Shown: piece by piece, positions 1-7,409 of the stretch
How the letters are laid out: each line of letters begins with the position of its first letter
Position numbering within the stretch: position 1 is the stretch's first letter
Source: a bacterium
Lineage (GTDB): Bacteria; Sysuimicrobiota; Sysuimicrobiia; Sysuimicrobiales; Segetimicrobiaceae
Length of the DNA: 28,084 nucleotides
Reading direction: 5' to 3'
Assembly: GCA_035307765.1 (NCBI GenBank)
Contig: DATGHU010000020.1
Span: forward strand, 1-28,084
Position numbers and translations under genes: made by a program
Notes under the pieces: model-generated
What the model was told of the DNA's origin: nothing
The model's input: the letters and a program-made list of their open reading frames with translations, nothing else
Databases searched by the model: none

Positions 1-1
1 T

Positions 2-241
2 TATGACCGGATCATGGCCCGCGATCGCGCCGGGGCGCGGGCCGCGCTCACGCCACAGATGCTGCGGCTGGGCATCTACGGCACGCCCGACGAGTGCGCC
101 CAGCAACTGGAGGTGATCGTGCAGGCCGGGTTCAACCACATTTCCATCGGCGGCCCGCTCGGCCGCACACCGGCGGAGGCGATGCGGCTGATCGCCGAAC
201 GGGTGATCCCGCACTTCAGGTCGACCACCGCGAACGTGTGA
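2..241 (+). CDS. LLM-class flavin/F420-dependent oxidoreductase, C-terminal end (partial)
   Basis: The reading frame is open from the window edge and ends in TGA at 239-241, so only the last 79 or so residues are present. The tail has the pattern typical of luciferase-like monooxygenases and methylene-tetrahydromethanopterin reductase relatives: a GTPDECAQQL stretch (the helix in which these enzymes assign a 'mass flow' of substrate or cofactor), then GFNHISIGGPLG and a final AMRLIAERVIPHFR helix. Family members are FMN- or F420-dependent, cytosolic, and oxidise many different substrates; the specificity cannot be read here because the N-terminal barrel is missing. It lies 117 bp upstream of a solute-binding protein on the same strand. 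The family call is fairly secure and the exact role is unknown. Confidence 0.75.
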   Translation, partial: YDRIMARDRAGARAALTPQMLRLGIYGTPDECAQQLEVIVQAGFNHISIGGPLGRTPAEAMRLIAERVIPHFRSTTANV

Positions 242-246
242 CCGCC

Positions 247-260
247 GCGGCACATGCCGC
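247..260. repeat. Short GC-rich hairpin after the LLM gene
   Basis: GCGGC (247-251) and GCCGC (256-260) are perfect complements around an ACAT loop, beginning 6 bases after the stop codon at 241. No run of T follows, so it does not look like a standard intrinsic terminator. It could stabilise the mRNA 3' end or be chance in GC-rich DNA. Confidence 0.3.
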
Positions 261-308
261 TCGGGGAAGGACGGTTCATCTACACGAAACGATAGGACAT
301 CGAAGCCC

Positions 309-318
309 TGAGCGCTCA
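309..318. promoter_or_regulatory. Perfect 10-bp palindrome upstream of the first SBP gene
   Basis: TGAGCGCTCA reads the same on both strands and lies about 40 bp before the start codon at 359, in the only gap between the LLM gene and the transporter genes. This is a position where an operator could sit. No convincing -35/-10 pair was found nearby. A 10-bp palindrome can occur by chance. Confidence 0.2.
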
Positions 319-358
319 ACGGGCCGCACCCGACGTGTGATTAAGGGAGGGAGGTCAC

Positions 359-1942
359 ATGGGACAGATGAGGAGCGGGATCACACGACGAGAGCTTATT
401 CGGCGTGGTCTAGGGGCGACCGGTGGAGCCGCGCTCTTGGCCGCCGCTGCACCGGTGCTCGGTGCCAAGGCAGCTCCAGCCCCGAGGCGAGGCGGGACAC
501 TCGTGTACGGGTCAGGCTCGGAAGTGGTCAGCTTGGATCCCCCGACCGTGGGCGATACCGCATCAGCTGCCATCATCTCGATGGTGTACAACGGCCTCGT
601 GAAGTACACGCCGGATCTCAAGATCGTACCGGATCTGTCGCCAAGTTGGGGGGTTGACGGAACGAAGTGGACGTTTAAGCTCCGTCGCGGCGTAACGTTC
701 CACGACGGGACAGCGCTCGATGCCGCCGCCGTGAAGGCTCACTTTGACCGCCTTCTCGGCCCAGAAGGCGGCCTGCGAGGGTTCTTGTGGGTGCCGTTCC
801 TCGAGAGTGCGCAGGTAGTCGACGCGAACACCGTGCGGTTCATCACCAAGTTCCCTGATCCCGGGTTCCTCGGGCGACTGGCAAGTACCACCGGCGCCAT
901 CGAAAGCCCAACCGCGTTTAAGAAAAACGGGAAGGACATTGCTCGGCATCCGGTCGGGACGGGCCCATTCAAGTTTGACGAGTGGGTTCAAGACGAGCAT
1001 ATTACCGTGAGCCGTAATGATAGCTACTTTGGCGACAAAGCCTACCTCGACAAGGTGATAGTTCGGCCGATCATCGACGATTCGGCGCGAATGATCGCCT
1101 TAATGTCCGGCGATGTCCAACTCGTCATCCGCGTTCCGCCAGAGCAGATGTCGCGGGTGGCCGGCAATCCGCAACTGCAACTCCAAACCTCCGAGGTGCT
1201 GGGTACGCTCTTCCTGGGGATGAACGTCCTCAAGAAGCCATTCAGCGATCTCCGGGTGCGTCAGGCACTCAACTATGCCATCGACAAAGTATCTCTCGTG
1301 CAGAATTTGTACCAGGGTATGGCCGAAGTGTCGAATCAGATCGTTTCACGGGGGGCCGCCGGCTACTCCGCAGTGGCGGGATTTCCATATAACCCGGCCA
1401 AGGCCAAGCAACTACTGACGGAAGCCGGGTATCCTGATGGTTTCTCGAGTTCGATGTTGGTCACCAGCGGCGCCTACGTGAAGGACGTCGAGGTGGAGCA
1501 GGCCGTGCAGCAACAATTGGCCACAGTGGGAGTGAAAATCCAACTTCAAACTGCGGAATGGGCTCGCTACCTTGAACTGTTGCGCATGCCACCGACCAAC
1601 AGCCCATTGCAGATGTGGCTCGATTCGTGGTTTGCGGTAGAAGCGTCGCAGATCATCCTGAATCGCTTCGGCTGCCAATCCTTCCGCCCGCACGGTGCGA
1701 ATACGGCCGGATTCTGCAACGAGGAGCTTGACGGGCTGCTTACTCAGGCCGAGCGCAGCCTTGACGGGGTGACTCGGAACGACCTCCTCAGCAGAGCCCA
1801 GAAACTCGCCTCGCAGCAAGCACCTGGGGTTTGGCTCATTCAGTTCAAGGAAGCCGTGGGAATGAGCAAAAAGCTCCACAACCCGCTCTTCATCAAGTAT
1901 GAAGTCCTCACGGTGGACGAACATACGTGGCTCGAAGCATGA
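359..1942 (+). CDS. ABC transporter substrate-binding protein, family 5 (peptide/nickel type), Tat-exported
   Basis: A 527-residue extracytoplasmic binding protein that would deliver peptides or similar small ligands to a Dpp/Opp-type permease. The N-terminus has a twin-arginine signal (TRRELIRRG at about residues 9-17, then an alanine-rich hydrophobic segment to about residue 37), with no lipobox cysteine. The mature protein starts with RRGGTLVYGSGSE and has the family-5 patterns LDPP, WTFKLRRGVTFHDGT, HPVGTGPFKF and DLRVRQALNYAIDK. The start is well supported by an AGGGAGGGAGG ribosome site ending about 5 bases before the ATG. It is clearly paralogous to the minus-strand SBP at 5635-7236; both end in DEHTWLE plus one residue. 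Its base composition is noticeably more AT-rich than that of the enzyme genes (the line from 1261 is 45% GC by hand count), which may mean separate acquisition. The ligand is unknown. Confidence 0.92.
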   Translation: MGQMRSGITRRELIRRGLGATGGAALLAAAAPVLGAKAAPAPRRGGTLVYGSGSEVVSLDPPTVGDTASAAIISMVYNGLVKYTPDLKIVPDLSPSWGVDGTKWTFKLRRGVTFHDGTALDAAAVKAHFDRLLGPEGGLRGFLWVPFLESAQVVDANTVRFITKFPDPGFLGRLASTTGAIESPTAFKKNGKDIARHPVGTGPFKFDEWVQDEHITVSRNDSYFGDKAYLDKVIVRPIIDDSARMIALMSGDVQLVIRVPPEQMSRVAGNPQLQLQTSEVLGTLFLGMNVLKKPFSDLRVRQALNYAIDKVSLVQNLYQGMAEVSNQIVSRGAAGYSAVAGFPYNPAKAKQLLTEAGYPDGFSSSMLVTSGAYVKDVEVEQAVQQQLATVGVKIQLQTAEWARYLELLRMPPTNSPLQMWLDSWFAVEASQIILNRFGCQSFRPHGANTAGFCNEELDGLLTQAERSLDGVTRNDLLSRAQKLASQQAPGVWLIQFKEAVGMSKKLHNPLFIKYEVLTVDEHTWLEA

Positions 1943-1990
1943 CCGCGGCCGCGCGCATACAGCGACGGCCGACATAAGGGAGGCGTTTCC

Positions 1991-3541
1991 ATGTGCACGC
2001 GATGGTGGTTGAGGTGGCTCGCCGGCTGCATCGGGTTCGCGCTCGTCGTGGCCAGTTCGCCAGGTCCCTTGTCCGCTGCGGGCCCGAAGATCCTCACTGT
2101 GGTCCAAAGTGGGGATGCGTCCACACTCGATCCTCCGCACGAGGGGTTCAACTCCGGGTCGGCGGTCGACCGCTCCCTGTACGAGGGACTGGTCGCCTTC
2201 GATGTTCGGATGAAACCGATTCCGGTTCTGGCGCAGTCCTGGTCGATCTCGCCCGATGGGCTGACGTACACCATTCATCTGCAGCCCGGCGTGACGTTCC
2301 ACGACGGGACCCCCTTCAACGCGCAGGCGGCCAAGGTGAACTTGGATCGCCTGCGCGACCCGAAGGAGGACCCCCGATACGCCCTGTTCGACATGATCTC
2401 CCAGGTCAAGGTCGTCGACGATACCACAGTCCAACTGATCCTGTCGCGCCCCTTCTCCGCGTTGTTCTATAATTTCGCCAATCCGGACATCACAATGGTC
2501 AGCCCCGCCGCGATGGCCAAGTACGGCATCGACGGCCTCGCGACGCACGAGGATGGGACGGGCCCGTTCACGTTGGTGTCCTGGACCAAAGGAGACAATC
2601 TCGTTGTCCGTAGGAATCCCCGGTACTGGAAGCCCGGCCAGCCCTACGTGGACCAGATCGTGTTCAGGGACGTGCCGGACGGGACGCAGCGCGTCGCGAT
2701 GCTCAAGACTGGCGAGGCACAGTTTGTCTTCCCCATAGATCCCGCTGGCGTCAAGCCCCTGTCGGGGGACCCCTCGATCCGGCTGATCAAGGGCCCCAGC
2801 ATCCTCGTCCAGTTCGTAGGCATGAACCTATTGCATCCCCCGTTCAACAACCGCGACGTGCGCCTGGCGCTGAACTACGCGATCGACAAACAGACCCTCA
2901 TCAACACCCTCTACCAGGGCTATGCACAGGAGATGCACTCCTTCGTCTCCCCGCTGCTGCCGGGCTACAAGGCCGTGGGGAGCTATCCGTTCGACCTGAA
3001 CAAGGCCCGGGAGCTGCTCCGGGAGGCTGGCTATCCCAATGGCTTCACCGCGACCCTGTGGATCAGCAACGTCACCTTCCAGCAGCGGCTCGCCGTCTTT
3101 CTGCAGCAGCAGTTCGCCCAGATCGGCGTGACGCTGAAAATCGTCGCCCTGGACGGTGGCAGCCTGTATGCGCTCGAAAACAAAGGGCCCGGCGAGAACA
3201 CCGTCCAGATGCGGATCAGCGGGTTTTCTCCCTCCAACGGCTCGACCTACTGGCAGTTTCATGTTGTGCTCTCCAAAGCCGCCTGGCCGCCCAACGGGCT
3301 GTCGAATTTCTCCTTTTACGAGAACCCGGCGATGGAACAGGCGCTCGACGCCGCCTTGCGGACCACAAATCTCGCCCAGCAGAACGCGGGCTACGCTCAG
3401 GCGCAACAGATGGAGTTCGACGACGGCGCGGTGATCTGGCTGGCCTCGCCCACGAACATCGCCGGGCAAACGACCAACCTGACCGGCGCGTATGTCGTCC
3501 CGGATCAAACCTTGACGGTCCAGTCGGCGCAGCTGCATTGA
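1991..3541 (+). CDS. ABC transporter substrate-binding protein, family 5
   Basis: A second family-5 periplasmic or extracellular binding protein, 516 residues. It has a Sec-type signal peptide (basic MCTRWWLR start, hydrophobic stretch GFALVVAS, probable cleavage near LSAAG at residues 28-32). A cysteine occurs early (LAGC, residues 10-13), but before the hydrophobic core, so I do not read it as a lipobox. Family marks are STLDPP, YTIHLQPGVTFHDGTPF, DGTGPFTLVSW and DVRLALNYAIDKQTLI. The ribosome site AAGGGAGG lies about 7 bases before the ATG. It follows the first SBP by 48 bp and precedes the permease genes by 40 bp, so it is the likely partner of those permeases. It is only distantly related to the first SBP, so the two probably bind different ligands. 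Confidence 0.92.
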   Translation: MCTRWWLRWLAGCIGFALVVASSPGPLSAAGPKILTVVQSGDASTLDPPHEGFNSGSAVDRSLYEGLVAFDVRMKPIPVLAQSWSISPDGLTYTIHLQPGVTFHDGTPFNAQAAKVNLDRLRDPKEDPRYALFDMISQVKVVDDTTVQLILSRPFSALFYNFANPDITMVSPAAMAKYGIDGLATHEDGTGPFTLVSWTKGDNLVVRRNPRYWKPGQPYVDQIVFRDVPDGTQRVAMLKTGEAQFVFPIDPAGVKPLSGDPSIRLIKGPSILVQFVGMNLLHPPFNNRDVRLALNYAIDKQTLINTLYQGYAQEMHSFVSPLLPGYKAVGSYPFDLNKARELLREAGYPNGFTATLWISNVTFQQRLAVFLQQQFAQIGVTLKIVALDGGSLYALENKGPGENTVQMRISGFSPSNGSTYWQFHVVLSKAAWPPNGLSNFSFYENPAMEQALDAALRTTNLAQQNAGYAQAQQMEFDDGAVIWLASPTNIAGQTTNLTGAYVVPDQTLTVQSAQLH

Positions 3542-3556
3542 TCCCGGCAGGCCGCC

Positions 3557-3573
3557 CCGGGTAGGCACCCCGG
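3557..3573 (+). repeat. GC hairpin between SBP gene and permease gene
   Basis: CCGGG (3557-3561) and CCCGG (3569-3573) pair around a 7-base loop in the 40-bp gap between the SBP stop and the dppB-like start. It has no T-tract. A hairpin here is a common arrangement for keeping SBP mRNA more abundant than permease mRNA, by 3' protection or partial termination; that role is inference. No clear ribosome site precedes the next gene. Confidence 0.35.
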
Positions 3574-3581
3574 CGTGCCCC

Positions 3582-4502
3582 ATGACCCGGTACATTGTGC
3601 GGCGCCTTCTGCTCATGGTGCCGACGCTGTTCGGCGTAACCGTGGTGGTTTTCACCTTCATTCATCTGCTGCCCGGAGACCCCGCGGCGCTCATGGCGGG
3701 TAACGACGCGACGGGCGAGGCCATCGCCATCATGCAGCATGAGCTCGGTCTGGACCGACCCCTCTGGACCCAATATGGCATCTACGTGAGCGAGTTGCTC
3801 CGCGGTAACCTAGGCGTCTCGCTGCGGGATCACGATCCGGTGAGCGCCCATGTCGGCCAGGCCTTTGGTCCCACCTTGGTCCTCACGGTGTGCGCGATGG
3901 TGGTTGCCATCACGGTCGGCCTCACCATCGGCGTGATGGCCGCGGTGAACCACAACCGGTTTCCTGACTACGCCGGTACCTCGCTTGCCATGTTCGGTAT
4001 CAGCCTGCCGTCGTTCGTGCTGGGCTTGGCCCTGATCTGGGTCTTCGCCGTCGAACTCCGCTGGTTCCCGACCGGCGGCTACCACGGACCCTCCACGCTG
4101 GTCCTCCCCGCCATCACGTTGGGTATGGGGGCCGGCGCCACCATCGAACGCATCGCCCGGTCACAAATGCTGGAGGCGCTGGGCCAAGATTACGTCCGCA
4201 CGGCGAAAGCGAAGGGGCAACGCACTTCGGTGATCGTCGTGCGCCACGTCCTCCGTAACGCGCTCATCCCTGTCGTCACGGTCGCGGGGCTCGATTTCGG
4301 TAACCTGATCTCCGGCGCGATCATTGTCGAGTCCATCTTCGCGTATCCTGGGCTCGGGCGCCTCCTGTTCGACTCGATTAACTTTCGCGACTATCCGCAG
4401 ATCCAGGGGATCGTGTTCACCTTTGCCGCTGAGTTCCTCATGGTGAACCTCCTAACCGACCTGCTCTACGCGCGCGTCGACCCGCGCATTCGGTACCGCT
4501 GA
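3582..4502 (+). CDS. dppB: ABC transporter permease, DppB/OppB family
   Basis: A 306-residue inner-membrane permease of the dipeptide/oligopeptide/nickel importer type. It starts with the diagnostic RYIVRRLLLMVPTLFGV segment and the HLLPGDPAALMAG stretch that follows the first membrane helix. The EAA loop that contacts the ATPase is seen in DYVRTAKAKGQRTSVIVVRHVLRNALIPV, followed by IVESIFAYPGLGRLLFDSI. About six membrane helices can be recognised, the usual number for the family. It would pair with the following DppC-like permease; its stop overlaps that gene's start (TGATG), showing translational coupling. No ATPase gene follows in this operon, so it probably uses ATPases encoded elsewhere, perhaps the pair at 8813-10758. 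Confidence 0.93.
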   Translation: MTRYIVRRLLLMVPTLFGVTVVVFTFIHLLPGDPAALMAGNDATGEAIAIMQHELGLDRPLWTQYGIYVSELLRGNLGVSLRDHDPVSAHVGQAFGPTLVLTVCAMVVAITVGLTIGVMAAVNHNRFPDYAGTSLAMFGISLPSFVLGLALIWVFAVELRWFPTGGYHGPSTLVLPAITLGMGAGATIERIARSQMLEALGQDYVRTAKAKGQRTSVIVVRHVLRNALIPVVTVAGLDFGNLISGAIIVESIFAYPGLGRLLFDSINFRDYPQIQGIVFTFAAEFLMVNLLTDLLYARVDPRIRYR

Positions 4503-5338
4503 TGCGCCTACCTCGCTTCGTGACCGCGTTCAGCGACAGTCCCGGTGGCGTCGCCGGCGCGGTCCTGGTCGTGCTGGTCGTCGCGGCGGCGTGTCTCGGA
4601 CCGGTCGTCGCGCCGTACTCGCCGAACGTGCCGGACTACGCAGACGCCCTGCAACCTCCGACGCTTCACCACTGGGGCGGCACCGACGAGTTCGGCCGGG
4701 ACGTGCTGTCCCGCGTCCTGTACGGTGCGCGGATCTCCCTGGGGGTCGCCGGGCTTGGGGTCGCGGCTGGATTGCTCGCCGGGATCCTCTTGGGCTTGGC
4801 AACCGGCTACTACGGTGGCAGGCTCGACGATGTGGTGATGCGCATCATTGACGTGCTGCTCGCCTTTCCGGGTATTCTGCTCGCCATTGCCATGGTTGCG
4901 GTCCTAGGCCCCGGTCTTCAAAATCTCGTGCTCGCGATCGGGATCTTCGGCGTGCCGGGCTTCACGCGTCTGGTGCGAGGGTCGACGCTCCAGGTCTCGG
5001 GCATGGATTACATCGAGGCGGTCCGCGCGCAGGGCGCCCGGTCCTCGTGGATCTTGCTGCGCCACGTCCTGCCCAACATCATGGCACCGCTCATCGTGAT
5101 CGCTACCCTGCGACTCGGGGGCGCGATCCTTACAGAATCCGCGCTCGCGTTCCTTGGTCTAGGTGCGCCTCCGCCGACGCCCGAGTGGGGCGCCATCCTC
5201 AGCGACGCGAAGGACAACCTGGTGACGTCGCCGTACCTCGGGATCGCCCCGAGTGTGACGCTCGTCATCACCGTGCTCGGCTTCAATCTGCTGGGTGATG
5301 GATTGCGGGACGCGCTCGACCCACGACTCAGGATGTGA
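4502..5338 (+). CDS. dppC: ABC transporter permease, DppC/OppC family
   Basis: A 278-residue permease partner of the preceding gene. The N-terminal OppC-type region is visible (VAPYSPNVPDYADALQPP, then HHWGGTDEFGRDVLSRVLYGARISL). The central membrane part contains the LLGLATGYYGG and DVLLAFPGILLAIAMV segments, and the EAA loop is DYIEAVRAQGARSSWILLRHVLPNIMAPL. The C-terminus, LGFNLLGDGLRDALDPRLRM, is the standard ending of the family, so the protein is complete. Its ATG overlaps the upstream stop by one base. It is the last gene of the plus-strand transporter group; the next gene converges from the other strand after a 296-bp spacer. Confidence 0.93.
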   Translation: MRLPRFVTAFSDSPGGVAGAVLVVLVVAAACLGPVVAPYSPNVPDYADALQPPTLHHWGGTDEFGRDVLSRVLYGARISLGVAGLGVAAGLLAGILLGLATGYYGGRLDDVVMRIIDVLLAFPGILLAIAMVAVLGPGLQNLVLAIGIFGVPGFTRLVRGSTLQVSGMDYIEAVRAQGARSSWILLRHVLPNIMAPLIVIATLRLGGAILTESALAFLGLGAPPPTPEWGAILSDAKDNLVTSPYLGIAPSVTLVITVLGFNLLGDGLRDALDPRLRM

Positions 5339-5634
5339 TCCACAGAGGATTTCTGGCCGCAGAGGCGAGCTCGAACGCCGGCGACGGTACGAGGTGTCCG
5401 GTTTTGCCCGCGCTGGACCTCGGCCGCGTGCGCCGGGTGCTCGCGTGCCCGGACGCTATAGGTGCGCGCGACCTATTCTGGACGCCCGAATCCTTGTCCG
5501 CGCCATGGCTTCGACTGCTGCGATGATTGGGATCGTTGGCCCGAGTTTGTCACGCTTCAAAGGCTCGTTGTAGGATTAGACTCCTGTTTATACGGCAATG
5601 AATAGCTGCGGTGTGTCCTGTCCCTGGATCCCTC
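5339..5634. other. Gene-free convergent spacer
   Basis: This 296-bp stretch lies between two converging genes. Short open frames exist, but none resembles a known protein or has a ribosome site. It has one clear inverted repeat (5458-5476) and a weaker CCGGG/CCCGG pair just before it. No hairpin followed by a T-run was found on either strand, so how the two converging transcripts end is not visible. Confidence 0.5.
5458..5476. repeat. Inverted repeat in the convergent spacer
   Basis: ATAGGT (5458-5463) and ACCTAT (5471-5476) are exact complements around a GCGCGCG loop that can itself partly pair. The location between two gene ends fits a bidirectional terminator, but there is no T-tract on either side, so termination is only a guess. 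Confidence 0.3.
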
Positions 5635-7236
5635 CTACGATTCGAGCCACGTGTGTTCATCGGCAGACACGAGCGCCGTCCTGAGTAGGACCGGGCTATG
5701 AAGCTTTTTGCTCATCCCCAGTATCTGTTGCAGCTGAATCAGCCACACGGCGGGTGCCTGCTGTGAGACGAGCGCCTGGGCCTTCTCGAGAAGACCTTCA
5801 CGCGTCGTTGAGTCGATAGTCCGCTGGATCTGTGAGAGCAGTCCGTCAAGATCTTCGTTGCAGAAGCCAGCGGTATTCTGCCCGGCGGGGCGGAACGAAC
5901 GACATCCGAACCTGGCTACGATCGCTTGAGACGCGTCTATCTCTGCCCACGAATCGATCCACATCTCCAGCGGGCTGTTTGTCGGCGGCATGCGCAGAAG
6001 TTCAAGATAGCGAACGTATTCTGCGGTTTGGAGCGTGACTTGCACCCCAATCGCGGCCCATTGTTCTTGGAGGAATTGCTCGAGCTCGAGTTCCTTCGGA
6101 TAGGCCCCATTTGTGACCAGCATCGTCGCGGAGAATCCATTCGGGTACCCGGCTCCTGCCAGGAGTTGCTTGGCCTTCTTCGGATTGTACGGGAAGCCGG
6201 GGACCGGCGAATAACCTGCAGCCCCACGCGCCACAACGTCATTCGAGATTTGACCCATCCCGTCATAAATGGCCTTCACGATGGCGGCTTTGTCAACGGC
6301 GTAATTCAACGCCTGACGCACTCGGAGGTCTGTAAACGGCTTCTTGAGGACGTTCATGCCGATGAACCACGTGGAAAGCCCGTCTATGGTCATGATCGTG
6401 AGTTGGGGATTCGCTTCGATGCGCGAGACCTGTTCCGGAGGAATGCTCCGCGCGAGTTGAACATCGCCGGCGGCCAACGCAATCACGCGCGCGTTGATGT
6501 CTGGGACCGCGCGAATGATGACCCCGTCGAGGTAGGGTTTGTTTCCCCAATAGTTGTCGTTCCGTATGAGGGCAATGTGATCGTCCTGCACCCACTCCCG
6601 AAATTTGAACGGGCCAGTGCCGACCGGATGACGTGCCAGGTCCTTGCCGTATTTCGCAAATGCCGCCGGACTTTCGATCGCACCCGTCACGTTCGCTAGC
6701 CGGTCGAGGAAAAACGGGTCGACAAACTTAGTCGTAAATCGTACGGTGGTAGCATCCAGAGCCTGCACACGGGCGACGAGCGGAAGCCACTGACTAGCTC
6801 GTAAGGGTTTCTCCGGACCGAGCAACCGGTTGAAATGCGCCACCACCGCGTGGGCATCAAACCCCGTGCCGTCATGAAAGGTCACGCCATGGCGAATGTT
6901 GAACGTCCACGTTGTCCCGTCGACTTTCCAGCTCGTCGCGAGATCTGGCCGGATCTCCAGGGTCGGTGTGAATTTGACTAACTGGTTATAGATCATGCTG
7001 GACACGTTAACTGATGAACCATCCCCCACGTAGGGCGGATCCATCGTCGTGGCCTCATTGTCAGCAGCATAGACGAGTGTCCCGCCCCTTCTCGGGGCCG
7101 TCGCGGCCGCGGCGTATCCCATGGATGGCGTGACCTCGAGTAACCCCATCCCGGCAACCGCCCCGAGGCCTCGTCGCAGGAATCCTCGCCGGGTGACCCG
7201 GTTTCCTAGATGCACCTCACCGTTCGTCCGATGCAT
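5635..7236 (-). CDS. ABC transporter substrate-binding protein, family 5, Tat-exported
   Basis: A 533-residue peptide/nickel-type binding protein with a near-ideal twin-arginine signal (TRRGFLRRG at about residues 15-23, then GAVAGMGLLEV) and no lipobox cysteine. The mature start APRRGGTLVYAADNE, MDPPYVGD, WTFNIRHGVTFHDGT, HPVGTGPFKF and DLRVRQALNYAVDK are shared almost residue for residue with the SBP at 359-1942, so the two are close paralogues. The ATG at 7236 is preceded by AAGGTGAGGT at good spacing. It is the last gene of the minus-strand series that also carries the DppBCDF core and the amidohydrolase, and is the likely binding protein for that transporter even though it is not adjacent to it. 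Like its paralogue it is more AT-rich than the neighbouring enzyme genes. Confidence 0.92.
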   Translation of the reverse strand: MHRTNGEVHLGNRVTRRGFLRRGLGAVAGMGLLEVTPSMGYAAAATAPRRGGTLVYAADNEATTMDPPYVGDGSSVNVSSMIYNQLVKFTPTLEIRPDLATSWKVDGTTWTFNIRHGVTFHDGTGFDAHAVVAHFNRLLGPEKPLRASQWLPLVARVQALDATTVRFTTKFVDPFFLDRLANVTGAIESPAAFAKYGKDLARHPVGTGPFKFREWVQDDHIALIRNDNYWGNKPYLDGVIIRAVPDINARVIALAAGDVQLARSIPPEQVSRIEANPQLTIMTIDGLSTWFIGMNVLKKPFTDLRVRQALNYAVDKAAIVKAIYDGMGQISNDVVARGAAGYSPVPGFPYNPKKAKQLLAGAGYPNGFSATMLVTNGAYPKELELEQFLQEQWAAIGVQVTLQTAEYVRYLELLRMPPTNSPLEMWIDSWAEIDASQAIVARFGCRSFRPAGQNTAGFCNEDLDGLLSQIQRTIDSTTREGLLEKAQALVSQQAPAVWLIQLQQILGMSKKLHSPVLLRTALVSADEHTWLES

Positions 7237-7290
7237 CGCACCTCACCTTTTCCGCGACTGGATGCCGCGTAGTCTCGCTGAGCACCTCCC

Positions 7291-7301
7291 GTTGATCCAA
7301 C
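7291..7301. promoter_or_regulatory. Possible variant of the ATTGGATCCAAT box
   Basis: GTTGATCCAAC is an imperfect inverted repeat (GTTG/CAAC arms) about 55 bp upstream of the SBP start at 7236, in the 173-bp gap before the amidohydrolase gene. It resembles the palindromes at 14849, 15097 and 15136 with one base missing in the centre. The similarity may be accidental. Confidence 0.2.
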
Positions 7302-7409
7302 TCTCCGCAGTGGGTGGTCCCCGGAAACGGAGTGCGACCCCTCCGGGATTCCGATGCTCTGCGCGCCCGCCGTCTCCGCTCCGGGGCCGCTGCCGCGCGC
7401 ACTGCGGGA

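Noticed and set aside
1412-2548. 378-residue open frame on the minus strand
   Set aside because: It spans two SBP genes and their gap in antisense; no similarity or ribosome site.
5458-5476. Inverted repeat as a bidirectional intrinsic terminator
   Set aside because: The stem is only 6 bp and no T-run follows on either strand, so it is listed as a repeat and not as a terminator.
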